DNA of 64,000 nt. Source: Opitutus sp. GTDB taxonomy: Bacteria > Verrucomicrobiota > Verrucomicrobiia > Opitutales > Opitutaceae. Made by a program: the position numbers and the translations under genes. Each line of letters begins with the position of its first letter. Position 1 is the first letter of the stretch. This document shows, piece after piece, positions 52,209 to 60,718 of the stretch. The stretch covers positions 1 to 64,000 of the forward strand of contig SIBG01000002.1 in assembly GCA_009695305.1 (NCBI GenBank). The letters are read 5' to 3'. The notes beneath the pieces are model-generated. The model was not told the DNA's origin. It did no database searches and saw only the letters and a program-made list of their open reading frames with translations.

Positions 52209-53633
52209 TCATTGAATCCCCACGTGACCCTTGACCGAATCGAGCAACTTCTTCGCGTCGTAGCCGACGCCGTCTTTGAAAACCGTTTCGATCTGGCGGA
52301 TGTCGGCGATGGTTTTCGCCGGATCGCCCGCGACGACCACGAGGTCCGCGGCCTTGCCGGGCTCGATGCTGCCCACGTCCTTCTCTACGCCGAGCCAGCG
52401 GGCACCGTTGTAGCTCGCGACTTGGATGGCCGCGACGGGCGTGAGCCCGGCTTCGACGAGCAGCTCGACTTCGCGCAGGCTGCCGTGGCCGGCGATGGTT
52501 GCGCCATAGCCGGTCGGATCGGTGCCCGCCACGAGCAGGCCACCGGCGTCGAAGAATTTTTTTTCAAGGGCGAGCATCTTTCGCCAGGTGGCGACGGCGC
52601 GGCCGTCGTTGGGGCCGTTGACCCGCGCCCAGGTCCGAAGGTAGTTTTCACGGGCCGGCGCGGCGAGACAGTCGAGTTCGCGTGCGGTCAGAATGGGACG
52701 ACCGGGGACGCTCGCTTCGAAAACGGGCAGGGTGGACGTGAGCGCGACGTGCCGGTCGATCAGAAACTGGATGAGCGCGGCGACCGCCGGCGCGTTGACG
52801 TCAAGTTCATCCTGGCTCCCGGCGACCGCGGCGGGCTGGGGGAGCTCGCCGGACTTCTTGCCGCGGACAAAATCTGTCGCGGCGTAGAAGCCGTGTTCGA
52901 GGTTGTCGATCCCCAGTTCGGCGGCCTCGCGATAGGTGAGCGCGCCGATGTGGCCGGTGACTTTCAGGCCGCGCGCGTGGGCGGCTTCGATAGCGGCGCG
53001 AGCGGAGTCCGCCGCGAGGTGCATGTAGAGTTTGAAGGACGTGAAACCCTTGTCGGCCCAAAAATTTACGAGGCGCACGGCGTCGGCCGGGTCGTCGACG
53101 TTGTGCAGCTGCGCGATGGCGGAAGGAAAGCCTTCCAGGTAGGGCGCGGTGAGGTGGAGCTTCGGGCCGGGGAGGACACCGCGGTTGATCCGCATTTTCA
53201 GCTCCAGGTCCGTGTAGGGCTCGATGCTGCCGCCGGTGCGAACGCTCGTCAGCCCGCAGGCGAGGTAGAGTCGGGGAAACGAAAAATCCATTTCGTTGAC
53301 GTGAAAGGGGGCGGTCGTGCTGGCGCGCGACGTGAAATACAGGTGCTCGTGCAGCATCACGAGCCCGGGCAGGACGGTCTTGCCGGTGAGGTCGAGGGTC
53401 TGCGCGCCGGTGGGAATCGCGACGGCGGAGGTGGCGCCGATTTCGGCGATCCGGCCAGCGCGGACGATGATCGTTTGATCGTCGCGGGGGGCGGTGCCGC
53501 GGCCGTCGATCAGTTTGGCGTGCGTCAAGGCGAGCAGGGGCGCGCGGGTGGTGATGACGGAGTCGGCGTCCTGCGCGGCGGCTCCGACCGCGGAGAGCAG
53601 GGCCACGGCGAGCCGGGAAAGGGTGAGCTTCAT
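52209..53633 (-). CDS. Secreted amidohydrolase, imidazolonepropionase-like
   Basis: A 474-residue metal-dependent hydrolase with a signal peptide (residues about 1-20). The amidohydrolase site shows HEHL, a Lys in SFKLYMHL, His in TGHIG and LEHGF, and Asp in AGTDPTGYG. The pattern fits the imidazolonepropionase/prolidase-like group of exported amidohydrolases that often act on peptides or cyclic amides. The substrate is unknown. Its start overlaps the gmhB stop by four bases. Confidence 0.85.
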   Translation of the reverse strand: MKLTLSRLAVALLSAVGAAAQDADSVITTRAPLLALTHAKLIDGRGTAPRDDQTIIVRAGRIAEIGATSAVAIPTGAQTLDLTGKTVLPGLVMLHEHLYFTSRASTTAPFHVNEMDFSFPRLYLACGLTSVRTGGSIEPYTDLELKMRINRGVLPGPKLHLTAPYLEGFPSAIAQLHNVDDPADAVRLVNFWADKGFTSFKLYMHLAADSARAAIEAAHARGLKVTGHIGALTYREAAELGIDNLEHGFYAATDFVRGKKSGELPQPAAVAGSQDELDVNAPAVAALIQFLIDRHVALTSTLPVFEASVPGRPILTARELDCLAAPARENYLRTWARVNGPNDGRAVATWRKMLALEKKFFDAGGLLVAGTDPTGYGATIAGHGSLREVELLVEAGLTPVAAIQVASYNGARWLGVEKDVGSIEPGKAADLVVVAGDPAKTIADIRQIETVFKDGVGYDAKKLLDSVKGHVGIQ

Positions 53634-54166
53634 GGTGAGGTAAGTGTCGCCGCAAAGGCGGCGAAATTTTCAAACACCGGCACGCGGCCGGCGGCGACTT
53701 CGGGCAGCGTTTGCGGATCGACTTTGCCCGTGCGCACGGCGGCGACGTTGATTTTCGCGGCGAGGCCGGCGGCGAGGTCTGCGGCGGAATCACCGACCAT
53801 CCAGCACTGCGCCGGATCGAGTTTGTGCGCGGTGATTTGCTCGAGGATGAAGCGCGGCGAGGGCTTGCGATAGACGACCGGCTGGCCGGGCGCCTCGGGG
53901 GCGATGCACACGCCGTCAAACCCGGGGCGGGGGAGGCCGAGCATTTCTTCCATGCGGGCGTTCACGCGGAGCGTGTCGTCGAGCGTGTGCAGGCCACGAC
54001 CAATGCCGGACTGGTTGGTAAAAAGAAAAAGTTTGTAACCGAGCGAGCGCACCCGCCGCAGACTGTCGGCGACGCCCGGGCAGAGTTCCACGCCCGCCGG
54101 ATCGGCCAGATAGACCCGGTCGATGATGAGCGTGCCGTCGCGGTCGAGGAAGAGGGCTTTGGACAT
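53630..54166 (-). CDS. gmhB: HAD-family heptose bisphosphate phosphatase
   Basis: A 178-residue HAD phosphatase of the GmhB type that removes the 7-phosphate of heptose 1,7-bisphosphate in LPS heptose synthesis. The nucleophile motif is DRDGTL (Asp8, Asp10), with FTNQSGIGRG and a late VGDSAADL motif. It is on the same strand as rfaE1, which fits the ADP-heptose pathway. A family-level alternative is histidinol-phosphate phosphatase, but the context favours heptose. The intergenic inverted repeat 54181-54250 separates the two. Confidence 0.87.
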   Translation of the reverse strand: MSKALFLDRDGTLIIDRVYLADPAGVELCPGVADSLRRVRSLGYKLFLFTNQSGIGRGLHTLDDTLRVNARMEEMLGLPRPGFDGVCIAPEAPGQPVVYRKPSPRFILEQITAHKLDPAQCWMVGDSAADLAAGLAAKINVAAVRTGKVDPQTLPEVAAGRVPVFENFAAFAATLTSP

Positions 54167-54180
54167 CTTAAATTGTCATT

Positions 54181-54250
54181 CTGAGCGCAGCGCAGAATCC
54201 CAGAGGGCGGCCGAATGCGAGCGCCGCTCGGGATTCCGCGCGACGCTCAG
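54181..54250. repeat. Inverted repeat between gmhB and rfaE1
   Basis: ctgagcgcagcgcagaatcc (54181 on) and the reverse complement of the arm at 54230-54250 match at 18 of 21 positions. This is a third intergenic repeat family in the window, distinct from the GTAGGGC type. Confidence 0.65.
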
Positions 54251-54263
54251 TCGGACAGAAAAA

Positions 54264-55241
54264 TCATGACTCGTGCGCCACGTAGGCTTTCAACTCCTTG
54301 GGTGTGACGGTCGCGGTGCCGATCTTGCCGACGACGACGCCGGACGCGGCGTTGGCGAAATGCGCGGCGTCCTCAAGGCTCGCGCCCGCGGCGAGCGCGA
54401 GCACGAGCGCGGCGAGCGAGGTATCGCCGGCGCCGGACACATCGAAAACTTCGCGCGCGGCGGTCGGAATCGTCTGGAGAATTTTGCCGCCGGCACTGAG
54501 CAACATGCCGTCTTCGCCCAGCGTGATGACGAGATGCTTGGTGGCGTAGATTTCGTGCAAACGGGCGCAGACCCGGGCGGCGGGAAACGGCGTGTGCGGC
54601 GGCAGCTCGATGCCGGCGAGTTGGAGCGACTCGCGCTTGTTCGGCGTGATGAGGTCGAGCCCGTGGAAATGGAGCGGGCGCTTCGGCTTCGGATCGAGCG
54701 CGATAAACTTGCCGGCGGCGCGGGCGAGCTGGGTGATGCGGTCGATGACTTCGTCGCTCAGGATGCCCTTGGCGTAGTCGGACAGAATCACGGCGTCGCT
54801 CGCCCGGATCGCGGCCCGGAGCAGCTTTTCGGCGGCGGCGGGCGAGACGGCGTAGGCGGCGGGCGGCGATTCGCGGTCGATCCGGCAGAGCTGCTGGCGC
54901 TGCACGAGGACGCGGGTCTTGACGATGGTCTGGCTCGTGCCGGGGGTGGAGATCGTGGCGATCTTTTTTTCGTGCAGAGTCTCGGCGAGTTTGCGGCCGG
55001 CATCGTCGTGGCCGATGTAGCCGGCGACGGTGCAACGGGCGCCGAGGGCGGCGATGTTGAGGGCGACGTTGGCAGCGCCGCCGGCGGTCCAGGTCTCGCG
55101 ATCGATGTCGATCACGGGCACGGGCGCCTCGGGCGAGATGCGCGTGGCGTCACCCCAGATGTAGCGGTCGAGCATCACATCGCCCACGACGAGGAGGCGG
55201 AGGCCGGAGATTTTCTTCAGGAGCGCGGGGAGGTTTTTCAT
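54264..55241 (-). CDS. rfaE1: Heptose 7-phosphate kinase (RfaE1 domain, PfkB family)
   Basis: A 325-residue PfkB-family kinase matching the first domain of HldE/RfaE, which phosphorylates heptose 7-phosphate at C1. It has LLVVGDVMLDRYIWG, RISPEAPVPV, the ATP-binding LDPKPKRP and the signature DVSGAGDTSLAAL with the catalytic Asp. There is no fused adenylyltransferase, so a separate rfaE2 is expected elsewhere. It lies downstream of the M24 peptidase gene with a five-base gap. The ATG at 55241 is preferred to a GTG one codon upstream. Confidence 0.9.
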   Translation of the reverse strand: MKNLPALLKKISGLRLLVVGDVMLDRYIWGDATRISPEAPVPVIDIDRETWTAGGAANVALNIAALGARCTVAGYIGHDDAGRKLAETLHEKKIATISTPGTSQTIVKTRVLVQRQQLCRIDRESPPAAYAVSPAAAEKLLRAAIRASDAVILSDYAKGILSDEVIDRITQLARAAGKFIALDPKPKRPLHFHGLDLITPNKRESLQLAGIELPPHTPFPAARVCARLHEIYATKHLVITLGEDGMLLSAGGKILQTIPTAAREVFDVSGAGDTSLAALVLALAAGASLEDAAHFANAASGVVVGKIGTATVTPKELKAYVAHES

Positions 55242-55246
55242 CACGG

Positions 55247-56389
55247 TCAGGAGAGTTCCCACTTGTAGTGGTAGCTGGAGAGCATTTTTGGTTTTCCCGC
55301 CGTCACTTGGACGACGTCCTCGATCCGACAGCCCCCGAGCCCGGGATAGTAAAGGCCGGGCTCGACGGTCACGACCGAGTTTTTCTTCAGGAGGTAATCG
55401 ATGGTGGGGCTCAGGCGCGGCGGCTCGTGGACGGCGAGACCGAGGCCGTGGCCCGTGCCGTGAAAAAATCCGACGGAGCCCTGCGGCGTATGCTTCGTCT
55501 CGAAGCCGCGGGCCGTGAACACTTCGACGCATTTGGCGTGCACGCTCCGACCGTTGACGCCGGCGCGGATCAGCTTGATGGCCGCGAGCTGGGCGGCGCG
55601 GACGGCGGCGACGAGGGCGCGCTGGGCGTCGCTGGCGCGACCGCGGAGAAACGTCCGGGTCATGTCACCGTGGTAGCCCGTGGCCGTGACGCGCGGAAAA
55701 ATGTCGACGATGATCAACTCGTGGGCGCGCAGGGGGCCGGAGCCGCGTTCGTGCGGGTCGCAAGCCTGGTCGCCGCCGGCGACGATGGTGTGCGCCGAGA
55801 CCCCACCGGCCTCGAGGATGGCGACCTCGATGGCGAACTTGAGCCGCTCGCTGGTGACGACTTGGCCACGGTGGAGCAGCTGGCGGCCGGAGACTTTACT
55901 GGCGCGGAGAATTTTTTCCGCGGCGGCGAAGCCGAGCGCGCTCAGGCGGTTGCCCTGCCGGAGCGCGGTGATCTCCGCGGGGGTTTTGATTTCGCGCGCG
56001 GGGAAGAGCGCGCCGTCGGCGACCTCCAGATCGAGGCCGAGCTCGAAAAGCTTGTCGTAAACGCCGGCGGGAAAATCCTCCGGCACGGTGAAGCGCGTCT
56101 GGCCGAATTCCTTCGCGAGCAGAAAAATCACCTCGGCGGCCCCGGGCTTTCGTTGCGGCCAGAGCTCGCGGGCGTGCTTGAGGTAGCGTTCGAGCGGGAG
56201 CACGACGTCGAAGTCGGACGTCCGTTGCACGCGGCCGAACTCCAAGGCGCTGACGACGGCGTGTTTTTTTCCGCGCAATTCGCAGGCGACGAACGCATCG
56301 GGCACCTCCACCCGGCCGAAATAAAGCGCATCGGCGCTGGTGTCGGTGCCGGCGTAAAGGAGGGGCGGTGGGGATTTTTTTCGGACCAT
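55247..56389 (-). CDS. M24-family metallopeptidase, Xaa-Pro aminopeptidase-like
   Basis: A 380-residue creatinase/aminopeptidase P-fold protein. The dinuclear metal ligands are present: Asp in IIVDIFP, Asp in HGDMTRTF, His in GTGHGLGLAVHEPP, Glu in TVEPGLYY and Glu in RIEDVV. The N-terminal domain (residues about 1-145) is the pita-bread regulatory part. It likely removes N-terminal residues before proline. The gene is divergent from the glutamine cyclotransferase gene and five bases before rfaE1. Confidence 0.9.
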   Translation of the reverse strand: MVRKKSPPPLLYAGTDTSADALYFGRVEVPDAFVACELRGKKHAVVSALEFGRVQRTSDFDVVLPLERYLKHARELWPQRKPGAAEVIFLLAKEFGQTRFTVPEDFPAGVYDKLFELGLDLEVADGALFPAREIKTPAEITALRQGNRLSALGFAAAEKILRASKVSGRQLLHRGQVVTSERLKFAIEVAILEAGGVSAHTIVAGGDQACDPHERGSGPLRAHELIIVDIFPRVTATGYHGDMTRTFLRGRASDAQRALVAAVRAAQLAAIKLIRAGVNGRSVHAKCVEVFTARGFETKHTPQGSVGFFHGTGHGLGLAVHEPPRLSPTIDYLLKKNSVVTVEPGLYYPGLGGCRIEDVVQVTAGKPKMLSSYHYKWELS

Positions 56390-56440
56390 GGGTGAGAGGG
56401 AGGTTGAACCGCAGCGTCGTGGTCATTACCCAACAGCTCT

Positions 56441-57334
56441 GTGCAAAACGCAAATCCGGTTTTCCCCAGTTTGGCGCGCCGTCGGAGATCACGCGCGTTG
56501 TCCCGCCGGCCTGGATGGCGCCTGCCGGCATCGCGATCCGGCGCCCTGCTGCTGACGGCGCTGTTGGCGCTCGCGGCCTGTGCCAAGCCCGCGGTCGAGC
56601 GATCCCCGAGTGTGCCGCCCTCGCCGGCGACGGCCGCACCGACCCGCTACACCTACGAGGTGATCGCCACCTGGCCGCACGATCGCACGGCGTTCACGCA
56701 GGGGCTGGTTTTCCGCGCGGGCGGCTTCGTCGAAAGCACCGGGCTGAACGGCCAGTCCTCGTTGCGCGAGGTGGAGCTGAAGACCGGACGGGTGCTGAAG
56801 CGCATCGACGTGGCGCGGGAATTTTTCGGCGAAGGCCTCGCTGTGATCGGCGACCGGGCCTACCTGCTCACGTGGCAGCACCACAAGGGGTTTGTCTACG
56901 ATGTGGACACCTTCCGCCTGCAACGGGAGTTCGCCTACGAAGGGGAAGGGTGGGGGCTCACGACCGACGGGCACGCGCTCATCCTGAGCGACGGCACCAG
57001 CCGCATCCGTTTTCTCGACCCGGCGACGTTTCAAGTCCTCCGCACCATCGACGTCGTCGCGGCCGGGAAGCCGGTCAGCCAGTTGAACGAACTGGAGTGG
57101 ATCAACGGCGAGATTTTTGCGAACGTGTGGCAGACGGATGAGATCGTGCGGATCGATCCGGCGACGGGGAGCGTGCGGGGCGTGATCGATTTTTCCGGCC
57201 TGCTCGCCCCGGCGGACCGCGGCCCGGAGACCGACGTGCTCAACGGCATCGCCTACGACGCCGCGAACGACCGGCTGTTTGTGACGGGAAAAAAATGGCC
57301 GAAAATTTTCGAAGTAAAGCTGCGGGCGTGGTAA
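56441..57334 (+). CDS. Glutaminyl-peptide cyclotransferase (glutamine cyclotransferase) lipoprotein
   Basis: A protein of about 297 residues of the plant-type glutamine cyclotransferase family, a five-bladed beta-propeller that turns N-terminal Gln into pyroglutamate. Marks are FTQGLVF, STGLNGQSSLREVELKTG, FFGEGLAV, YEGEGWGLTTDG and LNELEWINGEIFANVWQTD. The lipobox LLALAAC predicts a lipoprotein. The GTG at 56441 gives a long basic leader; a shorter TTG-type start is possible. It is divergent from the M24 peptidase. Confidence 0.88.
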   Translation: MQNANPVFPSLARRRRSRALSRRPGWRLPASRSGALLLTALLALAACAKPAVERSPSVPPSPATAAPTRYTYEVIATWPHDRTAFTQGLVFRAGGFVESTGLNGQSSLREVELKTGRVLKRIDVAREFFGEGLAVIGDRAYLLTWQHHKGFVYDVDTFRLQREFAYEGEGWGLTTDGHALILSDGTSRIRFLDPATFQVLRTIDVVAAGKPVSQLNELEWINGEIFANVWQTDEIVRIDPATGSVRGVIDFSGLLAPADRGPETDVLNGIAYDAANDRLFVTGKKWPKIFEVKLRAW

Positions 57335-57683
57335 GGCGCATGGGTTCTGGGCACGAAAGTCGGGAAGCAGGAGACCGGAGGCGGATAATCCAAAAACCTT
57401 TGACCACGGATGGCACGGATAGACACGGATACGGAATCCGAAGCTTCAAAACCCAAGCCTGAGGAAGGTGACTGACCAATCGTCCTTGGTCTTTGGTCTT
57501 ATCCAGATCGAATCCGTGTAATCCGTGGTCAAAAACTCTGTGGCATTCGATTCGAGGCACGGGGTCACCCGGCCTTTCCGAGGTTACCCAAGGCAAGCGG
57601 AGGAGGGCACAGAGATCACCGAGGCGGGCGTTGCTCGGTGAACTCGGAGGGGCTGTGTCCGCTGGGACGAGGCCCGATGCGGA
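57335..57683. other. Long intergenic region with an inverted-repeat unit and a hairpin
   Basis: No gene is visible in 349 bases. An inverted-repeat unit lies at 57399-57533, described separately. A second hairpin (tcaccgag at 57616-57623 with ctcggtga at 57634-57641) may end the minus-strand gene at 57684-58121, though it lacks a U-tract. Confidence 0.5.
57399..57533. repeat. Gene-less inverted-repeat unit with CACGGAT heptamers
   Basis: The left arm (57399-57420) and the reverse complement of the right arm (57512-57533) match at 20 of 22 positions. CACGGAT heptamers occur at 57405, 57414 and 57424. The left arm pattern CCACGGATNNCACGGAT parallels CCACAGAGNNCACAGAG in the GxxExxY element at 41276. 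About 90 bases lie between arms, too short for a gene. Confidence 0.7.
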
Positions 57684-58121
57684 TCACTCCTTCGGAATCT
57701 CGTTGTCGGTCTTCAGCACGAGGACGGGGGTCTTGGTTTTCACCCAGACGTCGACCTCCCTGAGGAATTTCGCGGGGACATTCTCGATCGCTTCACCGAC
57801 GGTCTTCACGGGCATGAGCTGACCCTTCTTCGTCGTGTTGAAATCGTAGGAGCTGCGGAAAACGCGGTCGGTCGTTGTCCCCGGGCTCTCGCTCTCGGGA
57901 ATCTGGAGCACCCAGCCGACGAGGTCGGTCTTGGGCATCTTGCCGTCGGGGTCGCTAACGAGGATGACGAACTGTTTCTTCACCGCGGGCGGCTTCTCGC
58001 CGTCGCCGGGGTCGGGCTGGACGGCGAGGTTCATCTCCTCGACGACCTTGCGCAGGAGGGCGGGATCGATGTGGTTTTTTTTGAGAATCTCGGCGACTTT
58101 GCTGACGTCAATTTTGGCCAT
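57684..58121 (-). CDS. Conserved-looking protein of unknown function
   Basis: A 145-residue soluble protein from the ATG at 58121 (MAKIDVSKVAEILKKNHIDP). It has a short helical start, then KKQFVILVSDPDGKMPKTDLVGWVLQ, and later SYDFNTTKKGQLMPVKTVGEAIENVP. I recognise no family or catalytic motif. Codon use resembles the chromosome. It is the only minus-strand gene at the edge of the accessory island. An upstream extension of 13 residues is possible but unlikely. Confidence 0.6.
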   Translation of the reverse strand: MAKIDVSKVAEILKKNHIDPALLRKVVEEMNLAVQPDPGDGEKPPAVKKQFVILVSDPDGKMPKTDLVGWVLQIPESESPGTTTDRVFRSSYDFNTTKKGQLMPVKTVGEAIENVPAKFLREVDVWVKTKTPVLVLKTDNEIPKE

Positions 58122-58222
58122 GGGAATTGGTGCGGTGAAAAGAAGGGGACGAAAGGACACGAAGCCCCGCGGATGACAAAGCCAATCTTCCGCCGGGTGG
58201 CCGGCGACTGCGGGATGCGGCC

Positions 58223-58459
58223 GTGGCGGGCATCCTGCGGGATGACGGCCTGTCCTACGGCGATTACGTTGGACAGTTGACGTTTCTCATTTTCCTGAAA
58301 ATGGCGGATGAGCAGGCCAGGCCGCCGTTCAACAAGCCGTCGCCCATTCCCAAGGGCAAGGACTGGCCGGCGTTGCTGGCCAACCTCCAGCACGCCACCT
58401 GTCTCCGCCAAGTTCGTTTTGCAGAAAGCCTTCACCGGGCAACTGGCTTGACGTTATAA
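58223..58459 (+). pseudogene. Fused remnant of hsdM 5' end and hsdS 3' end
   Basis: The first part (58223-58363) encodes the HsdM N-terminal region [19 protein letters not shown] and [16 protein letters not shown]. After 58364 it no longer matches HsdM. In another frame, bases 58413-58451 read FVLQKAFTGQLA then stop, a typical HsdS C-terminus. So the middle of a type I restriction locus has been lost. Bases 58232-58363 are a direct repeat of 59140-59271 with no gaps. It is not expected to be functional. Confidence 0.75.
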
Positions 58460-58481
58460 CATTCGTGGCTACACCGCTGGC

Positions 58482-58712
58482 ATGATTCTGGAACTGAAAT
58501 TACGCAAGGTGGGCAACTCGGTGGGCGTGGTGCTACCCAAAGAAGCGCTCGCGCACTTGAATGCCGGCGAAGGCGACACGGTGTCGGTCACGGAAGGACC
58601 GGACGGCAGCCTGCGGATGAGTCCGCACAAGGTGGAGGTCGCACGCCAGATGGAAGTGGTGCAGGACGTGATGAAACGCTACCGGCACACGCTGCGGGAA
58701 CTGGCCAAATGA
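58482..58712 (+). CDS. AbrB/MazE-type antitoxin, partner of Doc
   Basis: A 76-residue SpoVT-AbrB-type protein (residues about 3-48: LRKVGNSVGVVLPKEALAHL) with a helical tail that would bind the toxin. It overlaps the Doc toxin start as ATGA. In this gene pair the antitoxin is the labile DNA-binding regulator of its own operon and neutralises Doc. The pair lies between two hsdM 5' fragments. Confidence 0.9.
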   Translation: MILELKLRKVGNSVGVVLPKEALAHLNAGEGDTVSVTEGPDGSLRMSPHKVEVARQMEVVQDVMKRYRHTLRELAK

Positions 58713-59095
58713 AAGAGCCGGCGTGGGTGTTGCGGGAAGTGGTGCTGATGGCGCACGAGCAATCACTGGCGCAGTTCGGCGGCTCGGCGGGAGTGCGCGA
58801 TGAGGGGCTGATGGATTCGGCGCTGGGCAAACCGCAGAATCTTTTTGCCTACGGCAAGCCGAACCTGTTCGCGCTGGCGGCGAGTTACGCTTTCGGCCTC
58901 GTGAAGAATCATCCGTTCATTGACGGCAACAAGCGCACGGGATTCGTTGTCGCGGTGACTTTCTTGGAATGCAACGGCTGGCAGCTGGAGGCCAGCGAAG
59001 TGGATGCGACCGTGAGCACGCTGGCGCTGGCCGCCGGGGAAATGTCCGAGGCGGCTTACGCGGAATGGTTGAAGGCCAATTCCAAACGCGCATGA
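58709..59095 (+). CDS. doc: Doc-family toxin (Fic fold)
   Basis: A 128-residue death-on-curing toxin. The Fic motif HPFIDGNKR is at residues 68-76. Doc phosphorylates elongation factor EF-Tu and blocks translation. The stop overlaps the start of the next gene (truncated hsdM) as ATGA. The intact motif and full length suggest an active toxin held by the upstream antitoxin. Confidence 0.93.
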   Translation: MKEPAWVLREVVLMAHEQSLAQFGGSAGVRDEGLMDSALGKPQNLFAYGKPNLFALAASYAFGLVKNHPFIDGNKRTGFVVAVTFLECNGWQLEASEVDATVSTLALAAGEMSEAAYAEWLKANSKRA

Positions 59096-59430
59096 GCAAC
59101 CCTACCGCCCTCGTTCAGAAACTTTGGCACTACGGCAATATTCTCCGCGATGATGGTTTGTCGTATGGCGATTACGTCGAGCAGTTGACGTTTCTCCTGT
59201 TCCTGAAAATGGCGGATGAGCAGGCCCGGCCGCCGTTCAACAAGCCGTCGCCCATTCCCAAGGGCAAGGACGACGACGTGCGCTGGCACGGAGCAGCAGC
59301 GGAGAAGGAGCAACCGCAGGTTGACCCGCAGGGCGCCGCCCGGCAGCGGCGTCGATTCGGCGTCCCGCCCAAGGGCAACGCCAACTTCGCCTGGGTGCAG
59401 CACTTCATCCACCACCGGCCGCCGCGGTAG
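59092..59430 (+). pseudogene. Internally deleted type I restriction methyltransferase HsdM
   Basis: A 112-residue open frame starts [18 protein letters not shown], the normal HsdM N-terminus, and runs through [22 protein letters not shown]. It then jumps to [20 protein letters not shown], a motif that lies hundreds of residues later in intact HsdM. The SAM-binding core is missing, so it cannot methylate DNA. Its first part repeats the fragment at 58223. It is probably a dead remnant, though it keeps a coupled start with doc. Confidence 0.85.
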
Positions 59431-59459
59431 ACCCCGCAAATCGAGTTAACTCACATCCC

Positions 59460-60602
59460 ATGAAAGAAACCCTAGCCGACATCAAATCCAAGTTGCAGAG
59501 CGGCGACTACGGCAATGAAGAGCACGTCCGCTTGTCGCTGGTCGCACGGGTGCTCCAGAAGCTGGATTGGAACATCTGGGACCCGACGGAAGTAAACGCG
59601 GAGTTCATCGTTGTCCCAAACGAAGACAAAACCCGGGTTGATCTCGCCCTGTTCAATCGGCCGACGCTTCCCTCGGTGTTTATCGAGATCAAAGCAGTGG
59701 GGCAGATGCAGGGGCGGCTCCAAGACGTCGAGCGCCAGGTGCGGGATTACAATCGCAACAACACCGCCCTGTTCTCGGTGATCACGGATGGCCGTGAGTG
59801 GCGGTTTTATTATTCGCAGACCGCCGGAGAGTTTTCCCAGAAGTGCTTTGAGTCGTTCAATCTTGAGGACGACAACATCGAAGACGTTGAGCGTTCCTTG
59901 ATGACCTTTTTGAAGAAGTCCGAAATCGCCAACGACAATGCCCGGCGTGAGGCGGAGACCTACCTCCAACTGAACCAGAAACAGCGAGCAATGGAGGATT
60001 GCCTGCCCGAGGCTCGCCGACTTCTCCATGAGCCGCCGTTTCCCAGCCTTCCCGAAGCCTTGGCGAATCTGGTGCGGGAAAAGAGCTTCACTGTCACTCA
60101 CGAGGAGGCCGTCGAATTCATCAGGACCGCCGTTGACCGAAGGCCGCCAACCTTGGTCACCCCGGGGGAACCGGACATAACACGACGGGACGATACACCG
60201 CCCCGCCGCGATTCAGCAGTTCGGGCTTTGAACCCCGACAACCCGGAGAACTTGTTTCACACCAAAATCACCGAAGCCCATTTCGCAGGCACGAGCGTCT
60301 CGAACTGGCGTGAGTTGATTGATTGCGCGATGAAAGCTGCGCTCAAGAACGGCATTCCTTTCGCCACCTTAAGCGGTGTCGCCAATGTGAAGGAATCAAA
60401 CCCGAGGGACCAAAGTTTTCATCAAATCGAGGGCACTCATCTGTGGTTGCAGGGGATGGATTCAAATCAGGCGTGGAAACGTTCGTTGGCACTCGCGCGA
60501 AAGATCCGAGTGGATCTGAAAGTGGTCTTCTTTTGGCGCGACAAACCCGAAGCGGCCCACCCCGGGGCAGAAGGCTCACTCGAATGGTCACCAGCGCGAT
60601 GA
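59460..60602 (+). CDS. HsdR-N-like restriction nuclease-domain protein
   Basis: A 380-residue protein whose N-terminal part (residues about 1-150) matches the type I restriction R protein N-terminal nuclease domain. The PD-(D/E)XK pattern is Asp61 (RVDLALF) with Glu76 and Lys78 (FIEIKAV). Residues about 270-370 form a second conserved domain (SNWRELIDCAMKAALKNGI, TLSGVANVKE). There is no helicase motor, so it is not a full HsdR. It may be a stand-alone defence nuclease. Confidence 0.8.
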   Translation: MKETLADIKSKLQSGDYGNEEHVRLSLVARVLQKLDWNIWDPTEVNAEFIVVPNEDKTRVDLALFNRPTLPSVFIEIKAVGQMQGRLQDVERQVRDYNRNNTALFSVITDGREWRFYYSQTAGEFSQKCFESFNLEDDNIEDVERSLMTFLKKSEIANDNARREAETYLQLNQKQRAMEDCLPEARRLLHEPPFPSLPEALANLVREKSFTVTHEEAVEFIRTAVDRRPPTLVTPGEPDITRRDDTPPRRDSAVRALNPDNPENLFHTKITEAHFAGTSVSNWRELIDCAMKAALKNGIPFATLSGVANVKESNPRDQSFHQIEGTHLWLQGMDSNQAWKRSLALARKIRVDLKVVFFWRDKPEAAHPGAEGSLEWSPAR

Positions 60603-60700
60603 AGGCCGTGGTGGACGCGTTGGAAACGCGGCTCGCCACCTCCCGCACCACCGCCGCGATTTTCCTCTCCGCCCTCGTCGCGGAACTCGCCGCGAGCTGA
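60584..60700 (+). pseudogene. HsdS C-terminal remnant, copy a
   Basis: About 38 codons read AVVDALETRLATSRTT...LVAELAAS, the typical last helix of HsdS specificity subunits. It overlaps the end of the preceding gene. A 20-base segment (ggtggacgcgttggaaacgc) is shared with copies b and c. Confidence 0.75.
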
Positions 60701-60718
60701 ATTATTTTCACTCCCGCC

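Noticed and set aside
59092-59430. Functional HsdM methyltransferase
   Set aside because: The SAM-binding core is deleted; only the first and a late segment remain.
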